A stretch of DNA of 64,000 bases, taken from the NCBI GenBank assembly GCA_001692895.1, contig KV748256.1, positions 379,293-443,292 on the forward strand, given 5' to 3'. The notes beneath the pieces are model-generated. The model ran no database searches, was not told the origin of the DNA, and saw only the letters and a list, made by a program, of their open reading frames with translations. The position numbers were made by a program, and so were the translations under genes. This document shows, one piece after another, positions 25,679 through 37,541 of this stretch (position 1 is the stretch's first letter; every line of letters begins with the position of its first letter). This DNA comes from Cenococcum geophilum 1.58 (taxonomy: Eukaryota > Ascomycota > Dothideomycetes > Gloniales > Gloniaceae).

Positions 25679-26413
25679 GGGGTTGTTCGGTTGCACCTCC
25701 GTTACGAATATGGAGGCTCCATATTGTAACGGAACCGGAGCTCAAATGTGAATATGAGGGTGTTGTTCGGTAGATCTGACACCGTTTNAATATGGAGCTC
25801 CTCCATATCGGTAAGCGCGTCAAATTTGCAAGCTATACTGTATACGGTAGTTGAAATGAGGTTCTTGGCACCGTTTCAATATGTAGCCTTCGAGCTCCCG
25901 TTCCATATTCCATATCAATCTGGAGCTCTCGTATGCACGACTTCTTATAATACGGCAACTCCACACACCCTAATTGCGATACTGCTATCGCATTTGCGGG
26001 CCTTATATAATATTATTACCTTCGTAATTATAATAAGCTTGTTTTCGGGGCGTCGCGGGCGTCGCGGGCGTCACTGTAACTCTACTACAGCTCCTACTGG
26101 AGGTGGGCAAAGGTGTAGAAAGCGTTGATCGCAGAGGGCGTTGGCCGAGGAGGCTCTATTACTACACCAAAGTGGGGAGTCACGATAGAGGCCTGGTGGC
26201 AGAGAGGGGCTCACTCGAATCGCTCACCGACGTTAATCACGCATTGTGCGAAGTCAAATCTGGAGCCTTATCTGGAGCCACCGAACAATCGTCTTTATTA
26301 CAGATTCAAACGAGCCACGGTGGTAGCCGCCACTAATTACAGAACGGGCGACACTAAAAGACGCACGGATTGAACAGTTATNAGATGGAGCCGATTTGCA
26401 ACCGAACATACCC
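25679..26413. mobile_element. 735-bp PIF/Harbinger-like non-autonomous element, TSD TAA
   Basis: Ends GGGGTTGTTCGGTTGCA and, inverted, GGGTATGTTCGGTTGCA form about 16-bp terminal inverted repeats; TAA flanks both sides (25676-25678 and 26414-26416), as expected for TWA-targeting PIF/Harbinger elements. GC content is normal, unlike the AT-rich surroundings, so it escaped or post-dates RIP. A mutated copy lies at 11830-12300. Two overlapping short frames (26103-26336, 26125-26373) exist but match nothing I know. Two ambiguous bases occur (25788, 26382). Confidence 0.6.
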
Positions 26414-29400
26414 TAAAACTTTAGCCTTTTTTTGTTTAGCCTATTGCGAAATAAAATAATATTTTACTATTCCTACTAGAGTCTCTACCCGCTTAACTTA
26501 TAGCGAGCTATAAAGTATTTATAATAATTTATACTTTTACTTAGATAAATTTATTTACTACCTTAAAAGTAATAATAGAAGGTAAATCTATGCTAACAAC
26601 TTAGGATTTTTTTTAAATTTCTTATAGACCTGGGACGCATGCCACCTTAGTAACTATTAGTTATATTTAAAACTACGGTACTTATAGATTTATATCTTAA
26701 GCATATAAACATGTTTTTTTATAGTATTTTCTTTTTATTTAAATTATTTCTCTACTTATAGTATATAGCGGTTGTTTATCTATTCCGGTGTAGTAGGGAG
26801 GGGTAGTTAGGTTACGCGAGAGGGCTTAGGCTTATGGCTACGCTTATAGAGCTATTTATATAGGAACTTCTTTAATATTTCTAAATCTAGGACTTATATA
26901 TTTCTTTTTTTTATAGTTCTAGTATTTTCCTAATATTTGCTTCTTATTTATATACTAGGCGTTAATAAAGGGCGCTAGGTTAGATTATCTAGCTTATATA
27001 ATTACCTAGCTCGCATAATTACCTAGCTCGCATAATTACCTAGCTCGTATAATTACCTAGCTTGCATAATTACCTAGCTCGCATAATTACCTAGCTTGTA
27101 TAATTACCTAGCTCGCATAATTACCTAGTTTATACAATTGCTTAGCTCGCATAATTGCCTAGCTTATAGGATTGCCTAGCTCCTACAAGCACTATACTTA
27201 TACGGTTACCTAGCTTGTATAATTACCTAGCTTATAGGATCGGCTAGCTCCCATAAGCATCTAGCTCGCAGGATTACCTAGTTCGTATAATCGCCTAGCT
27301 TGCATAATTACCTAGCTTATAGGATTGCCTAGCTCCTATAAGCACTATGCTTGTACAATTACCTAGCTTATAGGATTAGCTAACTCCCACGAGCATCTAG
27401 CTTGTATAATTAAAGCCGAAGTTATTAAACCTATTAATACCCTATTTACACGCTAGGCATTAATTAGAGGGCGCTAGGTTAGACTACTTTATTTATATAA
27501 TTACCTAACTTATAGGATCCCCTAGCTTCCATAAGCCCTTAGCTTTTACAACCTTCTGGCTTATAGGACTAAAGCCGCAGCCGCTAAACCTGTTAAGATC
27601 CTAGCTGTATGTTTAAAAGACGCTACGCCTAACTACCTAGCTTACTCTTTTTATAGAATTCCTTAATTAATTAATAGTGCCTATTCGGAAAATGTCTCTT
27701 AATGTCTTTCCATAATAGAAATTTCTTATTACGTAATTCTATAAGGAGATTCTCTTTCTTAACTATCTATGCCGGCTCTTTAGCGCGAAGAATATTGCTA
27801 TAATGGCGCTAATATAAACCCTGTGTTCTCCCTAGTAGGGCTTTTATAATATTATCCTATGCTTATAACCCTTACTAAAATTAAACCCCCCTCTCTATGC
27901 TCTCTTCTCCTAGTCTTATTAAAATACCTAGTATAAATATACTTCTTTCGTAATAAAGATAGAAAGACTATATAGAGTTAGTCTTTTAAAACCCGATGCT
28001 TAATTTTGTAAACTGTATAAGTATAGCTAATTTTACAAGCTAGGTGACAGTGATAAGTTCTAGGGGATAATTAGATAAGTAATTAGCGGTTTAACCTATA
28101 TATAGCCGTTAGAGCAGGTACTTATAATATTATTAGGTTAGTATAGGGGTGTATATAAAAGATAGGCCGGTATATAGGATGTATTAGTATATAGCTAGGG
28201 AAAAAGTAGAATAGTGTAATTGGTGGGCTGGTACGCAGGAATATAATACTATTTAACTTTGCTTAATATGGCTTAGAGGAGTATAGAGCCTTAACCTAAG
28301 CTATAGGAACACGTCCTTTAACTAAGCCTCTATTATATAACCACTAACTACTTCTAGGCGCTACGGCCGTATACCCCACCACTTACCCTTCTTAGAACTT
28401 TAGAAGTTATACTAGTCCTTAGTTAAGCGACTAACGTTTAAAGCTCTAACTAACTAGCTAAATCCGTTATAGATTAGATAAACTTCTTAATGTATATATA
28501 GAGGCTTTAGAGCTACGCTTAATAAAGTAGAGTTCTTATTCTTAATCGTCCTGTTTAACACTAAATTACTCCCTTAAATGTTACTTAAGATATAGTTAAA
28601 ACTAGAGAAACATGCTATCTAAGAGTGTTCTATTTAGCTTAGCGCAGCTTATAGATAGTAAGAAATATAGCAACTTAAAACTTATATACTAGGGGCTAGA
28701 GTTTAAAGTCTATAAAGCGATTATATGCACCTAATCTCCTGTACTTATAGCTGCCTGTAATAGAGGCTTTTAGGTAAAAGCTAACTAAACGGCTAGTAGA
28801 ATTAACCCTAACTAACTAACTAATAGGTAGGAGGCGGCAACTAATATTATAAATATTAACGAGTTCAATTCCGGCACCATTAAGAGGATAATCTAATTTA
28901 TATATAAGAGGGACTATAAGAATGGTAAGGAGGAGTAAGGATCTAATATTAATAACGCTAATATCTTATTGCTATCTAAACTAAATAATAGTGGTGGCGA
29001 TGATAAAGATACAACGATACGGCTGACAACGGCCTATATTACACTTTATCACGTCTATATTAATGTAATTACTAATTACTATAATATACTATAGCTAAAA
29101 GAGCTTGTAAATATAAAAATCTAATATATTCTAAGAACTAGCTAGTCTGTAGACAGGTTTCCTAATATTATTAAGGATGTCTTTAGCCTAATAGGCGACT
29201 TAGTATTATATAATATAATTACCTTAATAGCGGCCAAGTATATTAAAGAGCTTGTTAAACTTAAGGACTTTATAGAGCTAGATATTATAGGCGATTTTAC
29301 TATTAGCATTATACAGATAGTAATTCCCGCATCTAAGGACATGGAGGAAAATTTTATGCTAAAACTTTAAGCTGTTTAATCTCAGCTATAATAAACGGAA

Positions 29401-30000
29401 TTACTACTTTAATTCGCTAAGGCGAGGTATACTACGGCTGAGCGCAAAAGCGAAAACATTAATAACTGTCTTAATACCCTCTATATAACTAGGACCTATT
29501 ATAATATTAGTTGCAGAGCCGAGTTTATATATTATATTAAGGATAGTAGTTATCTATTTGACCCTAATTACCCTTATATACTTCGTTGTAAAAGGTACGA
29601 GCGTTATATATAAGTAAAGATATATAGCTTAGGAGATTGGTTTAGGTAGGAAGTTATTATATAATACTTCTCTTCCTTTCTCCGTTTAGGTTAATCTAAG
29701 AAATTTAAATGTATATCTCGTCTATAGTCGATCCGTTAGATATTATATAGTAACTATATTATCTATCTCCTATTAGCCTCCCCTTACCTTACCCCTTACC
29801 CTACCCTTTATCTTATTCTTTATCTTATCCTTACCCTTACCCTTGCCTATTACCCCTTGCCCCCCCAAAACGAATTATAAAATCCTAGTTATTGCATCTA
29901 TTTTACTAAATACTAGAATAGGATTGGATGATAATAGACTAAAATAAAATAAAAAGTGGTAAAGAATAATAAGATAAGCGCGTAATAACTAGGAAAAGGT
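26414..30000. other. RIP-mutated AT-rich region with minisatellite and unidentified coding relic
   Basis: After the minisatellite at 26985-27410, a plus-strand relic can be read around 28870-29660 (STIRLTTAYITLYHV-like, FPNIIKDVFSLIGDL, AAKYIKELVKLKDF, SYLFDPNYPYILRCKRYERY) with scattered stops; I cannot assign it. Its 66-codon minus-strand counterpart is a shadow. At 29780-29870 there is a pyrimidine-rich CTTACCCTTACC tract. No intact gene. Confidence 0.5.
26985..27410. repeat. 17-bp minisatellite (CCTAGCTCGCATAATTA)
   Basis: More than twenty imperfect units; the first ten (26993-27150) are almost exact 17-mers, later ones drift (CCTAGCTTATAGGATTG). Isolated further units are seen to 27640. 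Non-coding. Confidence 0.9.
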
Positions 30001-30049
30001 CCTATATATATTAAGCGCATAGTTCTAAAGATGCATTTTATGCTTAAGG

Positions 30050-32250
30050 GTTACTTTATAAATATTGCATTCGATCTTACCCTACTATAGGAGTTTAGAG
30101 AGATAACTATCTTGGAAATGTTTTGTAAGAGTAGCTAAAGTATAGAACTTATATATACGCTTGCCAATTAATAGCTTTTAGTTCCTAAGGTAGATAAAGT
30201 ATATTTTTAGTCTTTTCTCCTTATATAAGGATGCCTTTGCCCTCTCTAGTGCTTTAGCCGCTTCTAAAATCTTAGTATCTTCTTTAATCTTAACTTAGCT
30301 AAGGGCGATACCTATCCTAAACTATCTCTGGCGATAACCCGGCCAATATACCCTGCCTTCTTTAATATTGTAGTAATCTACAACCGCATTAATGGTATTA
30401 TTGCGTCTATATATCTTATCTTTTAGTAACGTACTAGGAAGCGTTATAATTACTTTAATAAGGCGTTTATGTTTAACCGATCTATTATTATAGGATTCTA
30501 AGGTTGCCCTAATATCCTCGCTAAATTTATCCCTAGAAAGTTGCCGCTTAATATTAATTATAGCTTATTTATTATCCTAATTCTTTTTAATATTTTCTAA
30601 TAGCGCATTTCTCTAACGTTGCCTTTTATTTATAATTTCTCGCCTAAGTTTTTAGTATTCTATACTTCTTGCGGTTTTACGCTTAAGGCTAAGCTTTAGC
30701 TTATTTTAAGTTTCGATTAAGGTACGAATATACGGGTTCTCGTTTACCAATAAGGATTATTTTGTTATTAGGTACTGTGGCCGCTATAGGTTAATTAATT
30801 GGCTTATTCGGTATACCGCTTTTATTAACTTTTCTTAAGGCTCTAAGCCTTAAACAATTGCCTATATATCTACGCTAACACGCCGCGGAAGGTAGTGCTT
30901 TAGGAATGTTTAAGCGTCGGCGTGCTGTATTATTAGGTTCCGGAGGGCGTTATTTACGTTACCTAGGTAGTATAGGCGTTAGAAAGGTTTTAGTAAAACT
31001 AGCTCTATATAATAGAACTTACTATTCTTATTAAATGCCTTACCTACGCCGTAACGGAGACTATATAGGCGCGTAACCTGCCGAAATCCTATAATTGCGC
31101 CAAGGTCCTTAATCTAGGGCAAAAGAGTTAAGTATAGTAAAGGCTGGTTAAGTAAGACCTTATAGCTATAGGGGGTTTTAATTAATCGCTAAAATACAGG
31201 GATATTATCTAGGTTTGAACGGAGTAGTAGCGGCAACTTATTACGCCTAGGCTTAATATATAGCTTACTAAGCTACTCTATAAACATTAGATTAGGGGGT
31301 ATAAAAGCTTAGTTAGTAAAGAGAAGGCCTAGGAGAAAGATGTAAGGGCTAAGAATAAGTAAAGGGTTAAAGATAATCTTAGAAATTGGGAAAGTATTAC
31401 TAGTTCTCTATAAGTATAAGGTAAGAGAAATAGGGTAGAAAGAGAATGTACGCTTCTTTTATACCAAGATATTCCTTAGTAAATTCAAATATAAACTTAA
31501 GCCCGATTTTATAAGGCCCGCCTTCTAGGTCGCGAATAAGTGTAACTATTATATATTGGTAGCATAGATTAAGAAGAGCTTTAATAGTGCAAAAGCCTAG
31601 CTATAGTAAGAAATAGACTTATATCTAATGTCGTCTAACTATATATCTCTTCCTTATTATAACTAAGTTAGTCTTAAGAACTAGGGCAAGATCCTCCACG
31701 TCCATAACAGTCTTTTCTCACTTTTTATTGCTTAGACTATATTTCTTTGCCAGTTTCCAAAGTACCTAAGGAAGATATTTTAGCTTTGCCTTACCTTACT
31801 AGGTTAAAGGATTAACTAGAAATATAATTACCTTATATATTTAGCGGGTTAGTTCGCTAGTAATTTTCTTACTAGTTGCTCTCTTATATATAAGGCAATA
31901 GTACTTCTAGTATAGGCTAAGCGAGCTAGAAACCTTCGTCCCGCACTATTTCCTACCCCCTTTTCCTTATTTTTAATTTAGGAATTAGTTAAAGAAGCTA
32001 TAAAGGAGCCGAAGTAAGAGGACTTAATACGTTTTCTTAGGGTCTTTCCCTATATAGGTGCAGTATCTAGGAATTATTAGCTCTTTACTAAGTTAGGCCT
32101 AAGAGAAAGCCGCTAAATAGGTTATTACTTACTAATACCAGTGTTCTTTAATGCGGTTAATGAGATTTGTACTACTATTAGTATAGTCCTATGTCGTAAA
32201 ATTAGATTCCTTAAACTCCTCTAACTGTTTAAGGTAGTATTTTAGTAGAT
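30050..32250 (-). pseudogene. DUF3435 tyrosine recombinase (Starship-captain/Crypton-like), RIP-destroyed
   Basis: Reading leftwards through stops, the family signature is clear. Near 31220-31500 come SPYIFLLGLLF, LMFIEXLSKLYIKP and LPLLLRSNLDNIPVF, then IIGFRQVTRLYSLRYG (active-site Arg region) near 31050-31110. Near 30850-30950 follow ALRNLIIQHADA and TFLKHYLPRRVSVD (His/Tyr region), then AIVXGLEPXEKLIKAVYRIS. A C-terminal tail has DIRATLESYNN and INAVVDYYNI near 30400-30520. The N-terminal third (31560-32250) is plausible but weak. DUF3435 proteins integrate and excise giant fungal transposons; this copy is dead by RIP. It is transcribed leftwards, so the element it once served would lie to the left. 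Confidence 0.75.
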
Positions 32251-33411
32251 AGTCTTAATCCTTATAAAGCTATGCTTAAGCGGGCGCTTCGCAAGTATTA
32301 TTAGATCTAGCGATGCTATTAGCGTTATAGTTAATACTACTATTAGTGTCGCAGTCGGCGTTACTATTAGCATCACTGTTGGCATTACTATTAAAGACGG
32401 TCGGCTTTATCCCGTAGCTATTACCGTCGCTATCCGTGCCTATATACTTATTATTAATAATACTAGATAATAAGCTGCAATTTAATAATTAAGCGCGCCG
32501 TATTCTAGAGAGCTAGAAGAGAACTTAGGGTAGTAACAGCGGAAAGGACCTAGAGGGTAATAACGGTAGGAAGGATCTAAAGAGTAATATAGGGTTAAGG
32601 AGATAGGAGGGTAGAGAATAAAAGAAACTGGGCCTAGATTAAATAGATTAAAGGTAGGAGCTATAGAGTATATATAGCTTTAGTGCTAGGCGCGTAAAAG
32701 GATTATAGTCTGCCTATTAAAAAGCGAGGGGCGTAGGGCGGTAAGCGAGAGGCTTAACGTTAGACCGGCAAGCAAGAGGCTTAGGGCGGCGGGGAGTTTT
32801 AGTGACGTAACCTCCAAAAACGGCGACAGAACCCTCCAAAACCGGCAGTCAGATCTCTATTTTCTTTTTTAATAGAGTAAAAGCATTCTCCTATTTAATT
32901 TTTAGAAAGTCCTTATACTATATCCTAATTAGATCTATATTATAGCTATAAGAAGTTACCCTACCTTATAGTAGAATTATACGTTTAGGCTATTAAGCGG
33001 TATCTATTTCTATATTAGATTATAGATATAATTTAAATATATAGTTGCGCCACTTATATAAGAGTTATTATAGTTATTCTTTAGGGGCTAGTAGGGATTT
33101 AGCGGCAACTAATATTATTTAGTTAGATTAAGGTAATAATATAAATAGAATATTAATAAATACTTCTTCTACTCTAGATTGCTGGTTCTCTAGGGTCTAT
33201 AGCTATATTAGATCTTTAATAAAACCTTAGTATAACCTTAGTATAACCTTAATATAACCTCCTAAAACTTACCTGGCCTATATTATTACTTAGCTCTTTT
33301 AATATCGTAATAAATGGTATAAAGTATTTAATTAAAACTCCTAAATAGCTTTATTAATGTTATAATTAAAATATAATGCTATTATTAACTCTAAACGTAA
33401 TACAATAAGAG
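32251..33411. other. AT-rich DNA up to the edge of the gene island
   Basis: RIP-like composition persists to about 33415, then base composition becomes normal within a few tens of bases. Features seen: direct repeats of TTAGTGTCGCAG-type GCATTACTATTAG around 32330-32400, duplicated GGGTAGTAACAGCGGAAAGGA/GGGTAATAACGGTAGGAAGGA units near 32529-32580, and a patch of unmutated sequence with twin ACCTCCAAAA/CCCTCCAAAA motifs at 32815-32850. No gene recognised. Confidence 0.5.
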
Positions 33412-33948
33412 TTAAATTGTAAAGTTAGTCGGAGTCAAAATATCAACACTAGCCGAGGTTTTAGCGCCTTGGCGGGCACTAACGGAGCTTTCGGCAACAC
33501 TGGCCGGGCTGTATGCTCCTGTGAGTCTCGCCAGATTCTTCTTGGTCAGAGAAAAGAACATCTGACCCGACTTCTCCCGATTTAGCGGACTATTCTTCTT
33601 CGTACCTTCAGCACCAAGCTTGCGAGAGACCACCGATATTCTAAGATGAAAATGGCCAATTGCATGTCACGTTGCTCCTTTCCCTTCGTTGCATTGGTGC
33701 TGTACACGGACAGCTAAGTCTCAAATTCTCCCATTAGTAAATGCACAATGCTTAAAACGCCAGCTCAACTTAGCATCTTGAGTATGCACCTTTACATTCC
33801 ATTATGAACGACATACCAAATCCAACCCAGGGAACAATACAGTTACCCCACTAACACTCATTCCAGCTGAAAAGACCACATAACGCCATGTAAAACGCCG
33901 CAGCCCGGCTAAACCGTCCGCTATCCCAGCATCTATCCCCTTAGACGT
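33412..33948. other. Intergenic, downstream of the primase gene
   Basis: First normal-composition DNA right of the repeat block. A 73-codon minus-strand frame (33412-33633, MVSRKLGAEGTKKNSP...) has no recognisable domain and ends at the repeat boundary; it may be a truncated gene or chance. The rest presumably holds the 3' UTR of the primase gene. Confidence 0.4.
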
Positions 33949-35689
33949 CTACTGCTCGACGTCCACCCTATCACTATCCGTTCCCAACCCTCCCACAATA
34001 CCCGCATTCCCCTCTCCTAAATGCTTCAAAAGCCAACTCCTCTTAAAATACGTATTGGGATGCAAAATCATATCCAGCTCTGTCGCACCCCATGTGCCAT
34101 CATCCTTCACCTTCTTGATCTCCTTCTTGTGAGCCCACTCAAATACTCGATTGCATGCAATATGATACCTCTGCCTACCCACATCCTCTTTCACCTGTTT
34201 CAACAATTCCCTGTCATTTACGCCCGTGCGTTGGAGTAGCGATAACAAATTGTCGGACTTGAAGGTGCGGTACGGACAACCTTGCGATTGACCAGGCTTA
34301 GGCAGCGGTTCTGTAAGTAATTTTTGACATGAATAGGGCGTATAGCCACGGCCGCGGCGGTTTGCATCGCCGCCGACATCGCCGTAGGCGTGCCGGATGT
34401 TATACTTGTGTTCTTTGGCGAACTTATCATCGGTCATCAGCTTAAAGGACTTTCTCCAGAAAACAATACACTCCTCTAAGCTAAGACCAATGCCTTTAAG
34501 GAAAAGGGTATACTGTAAACGGCCGTAATGCTTAAGGTGGGAGTTGGCGCGCAAATTGGAGTGTAGATTTTGCATGCAGAGTGGGAAGTGGTGGGAGATG
34601 GTATCGATTGAGGCGGCAGTTAGCGTGGAGAGGCCGTCGATATTGGCATCGGTGGAAGAGTAGGCAGCGTCTGGAGCTGTAAAAGACTGGGAGAGGTGGG
34701 CTAGAATTGGGCTAAGGCGGTCGTCTTCATCGAGGCGAGGGAGAGCACGAGCAGTCAGCTAGATTGTGAATCTCGTCAGCTTGCCCAGTCCGACGGAAGC
34801 TGAGAATCTCATATTTAGGGAGATCGGGTTCCGACATACCTCAAGTGCATCATCCAACCTCCTCGTGAACTCCGCTACAACCAGACTCATCTGCTCCCTT
34901 ACCGGCACATAAGCTTTCCCCCTCTTCAACAACACCCTCCGTCCTTCTACTAGTTCTGGCACTCGTTCCCAGTCCACCTTGTACCATCCCTGATCTTCTC
35001 CCTTCTTTCCACCCGCAGCAGCCAGCTCCTGACTAAGCTCCCTCTTTTCGTCCTCTTCGACTTTCTCCCACTCCAACCCTAAACTATCCACAAACTGTTG
35101 TCGCTCCATCGAAGCTTCGTCCTTAAAACGCAATTTAAAGAACATGGTTTCCAATCGCGAAAAGCGTCGCCTGAGGTCTTCAGTTGCAGAGAAGGCGAGG
35201 CGAAGGATAAAGTGGGAGTAGTGGTCTCTCTTCCGCTCTTCTTGCAGGGTAGACGAACGTGAAGAATTGGAGTGCAACGGGAGATATTTGTCAAGAATAG
35301 AGGTCATGTGTGTAGCTGTTTCTTCGGGGGTGCGATTGCGGAATGAGCAGGCCTCAAGCTCCGAGAGGACTTAACATAATTGTCAGCATCATTTCATTTT
35401 TCTCGAGGCTACTCTTCGATATGCAGTTGGAGAATCTCTTGGACGTTTCAGAATAGGGATGCATTGGACATTTTATCTTTACTCAAGAGTTTTACGCACC
35501 TTTCAGCCGGTTAATCGCCCAAACCTCGAACTCCTCTAGCGTTATCTCTGCTGTAGGAGGGATTTCATAAAAGTTGAGTGAGTGAACATAATCTTGCTCT
35601 TTGAATTGCGGTTTTGCGAATTGTGTCTTTTTGTGGTCAAGAGCGGCACGCCGCTTGGGATCAACTCGAGAGAAGTCCGACCGAATCAT
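33949..35689 (-). CDS. PRI2: DNA primase large subunit (p58/PRI2)
   Basis: Three exons, 35689-35500, 35369-34840 and 34758-33949, with GT-AG introns of 130 and 81 bp, give 509 residues, the usual length for the family. With the small catalytic subunit and DNA polymerase alpha it lays down RNA-DNA primers in the nucleus. The start is taken at MIRSDFSRVDPKRR because an upstream ATG (35830) adds an unlikely leader. The C-terminal domain has the four cysteines of the 4Fe-4S cluster at about C301 (PLCMQN), C384 (YSCQKL), C401 (QGCPYR) and C442 (IACNRV). It also has the conserved HYGRLQYTLFLKGIGLS primer-binding helix and, further on, GDVGGDANRRGRGYTPYSC. It is the leftmost intact host gene, about 0.5 kb from the RIP-mutated block. 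Confidence 0.93.
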
Positions 35690-35982
35690 TGTCGCTGTAA
35701 TCGGTGAAGAGCAGTTGTGGTGAGAGTTGTGGAGACGACGGCTGATTGTTGGTACTAAATTTGAAGTGGTATATGGGAAGACGCGTTGCTGCAGGGGTCG
35801 CGTTTTAGCGCGTATTCGGAATGCGTCCAAGGGTCGACTTCTTAGCGGGGTACAGGCACCGTTGTAGCTTCTTCTGGTACGTGCTTTATTTTAAGTACGT
35901 TTACTTCTATTTCCGACCATCTGTCTCTGCTCTTTGAACATCTATAAAAGATAGAAACCCCTAAATATGACTCGAGACTTTG

Positions 35983-37206
35983 TCAGCCCAGCAAATCACC
36001 CAAAGCATCTACATAAGCCATTGGCAATACCTCTTTTCCCTCCCCGAGAAAATCCTCTTTTTTGTTCACGCCTGTCAACACTGCTAGTGTCCCTCCTAGC
36101 TTCCCTTCTATTCCAAATTGTATATCCGTGTTAAGCCTATCACCGACCATACACGCCTTGCTCCGATCGAAATGGAACCTCCCTTCGATTGCATCCATCA
36201 TCGCCTGACTCGGCTTGCCTAATGCTAGAGGGTCTTTCCCGAATGCCTTGACCAATCCTGCTCCAACTGAACCTGCGCCTGGGAATAGCGAGTGTGCTGT
36301 CGGGAGCGTGCTGTCGGTGTTCGTCGCCAGAAAAATGGCGCCGCGTTGGAGATACGCAAAGCCCATTGCGAGTTTAAGATAGTTGACGTGAAAATCTAGC
36401 CCACTAAGTACGATACCCACATCTGGATCTAGACTAGACCCATCTGCCATGGCCGTGAAATCCTCAGGTTCAATGTCGCGCCGCAAAGCCGGGTCTGTGC
36501 CTCCTACAAACTGAACCCCTTCAGAAGCGAGCTCCTGCTCAATACCAGATTCGCCAAGTACATAGACCTTGTTCTTAGGTGCGGGTAGCTTGAGGATGCG
36601 GGCGATATAAACGGCAGCACTATATGAGGAACCAAAGACCTCGTCCTAACGATATCAGCTCAAAGATCGCCTAACTCGTAGGTTAGAGATCATCATGATT
36701 GCTCTCACGTACCACTTTACACGGAATACCCATCTTATCAAATTTCTTCTTATAGTCTGCTCGAGATTTGGTGCTGTTGTTGGTGACAAAGACGAGCTGC
36801 TTGCCTGAAGCTCCATATTAGTCAAATCTGTCAATCGGTCAAAAAGCGTGACACCCGAACCTTGACTCCTCAGCATCTCGATGGTTTCTGCAACCCTGGG
36901 GAAGAGGTGGTCTCCAGACCAGAGGACGCCTATCCTTCTCCATAATCAGCTCCTCGTCCTTATCACAGCTCTGTATACAGGGCTCGCCCGGAGTTTCTTT
37001 GGGTTGTTGGAGAGGATTGAAAATAAGTAAAAAATGGTCCTGTATATTAATATAGAATGAAGACGTACCATCGCAGTCGAATAGGAACACCTGTGAACAG
37101 GCTTGTCAGTGACACCTCCCACAAGACTTGAAGTACATACATCGAATTTGTCGAGAAATTCTTGAATGCCGGCCTTATCGCCGGTAAGGTATCTCGGCTG
37201 AGACAT
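35983..37206 (-). CDS. PHO13: HAD-superfamily 4-nitrophenylphosphatase/phosphoglycolate phosphatase (PHO13-type)
   Basis: Five exons: 37206-37141, 37090-37069, 36929-36861, 36804-36713 and 36645-35983, giving 303 residues, typical of PHO13/PGP. Motif I (VFLFDCDG, nucleophile D27 and general acid D29) is encoded mostly by a 22-nt second exon. Motif II is VTNNSTKS near residue 60. The C2-cap region follows (DEVFGSSYSAAVYI, then GLDFHVNYLKL), then LGKPSQAMM with the motif III Lys and GDRLNTDIQFG as motif IV. The family dephosphorylates damaged or side-product metabolites such as 2-phosphoglycolate, in the cytosol. All active-site residues are present. The gene lies between PRI2 and the aminopeptidase, on the same strand, each with its own promoter-sized gap. 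Confidence 0.92.
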
Positions 37207-37541
37207 GTCTGCAAAGAACCACTCAGTTAATTGATTTCCTGTTGGTGAATGGAGAGTAAGGTTATAGGACTGTTGAGCGGGAGAAACGTTGGTGGGGCAC
37301 TCGGCGATGACGATCTGCCGCGATGCGATCTTGTTAAGAAAATTGAGTGGGAGACATGGGGAACACTGAGCATTCTAGGATCTCCGCGTTTGAAAGCACC
37401 TTGCTGCATTTGGATGTTTAGTGCGCAAGGAAAGAGGAATTCATCATATTCGTCTCGATCATAAAAGCTATGGTCAAATCTATTTTAGAGTGCCTCCTGC
37501 TCCATGGCTGCTATCAAAATTTATAGCTTCAAGCGTTCTAG

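Noticed and set aside
29780-29870. Telomere-like CTTACCC tract
   Set aside because: Units are irregular (CTTACC, CTTTATC, CCTTGCC), not the TTAGGG/CCCTAA repeat; a simple pyrimidine-rich tract in an internal position.
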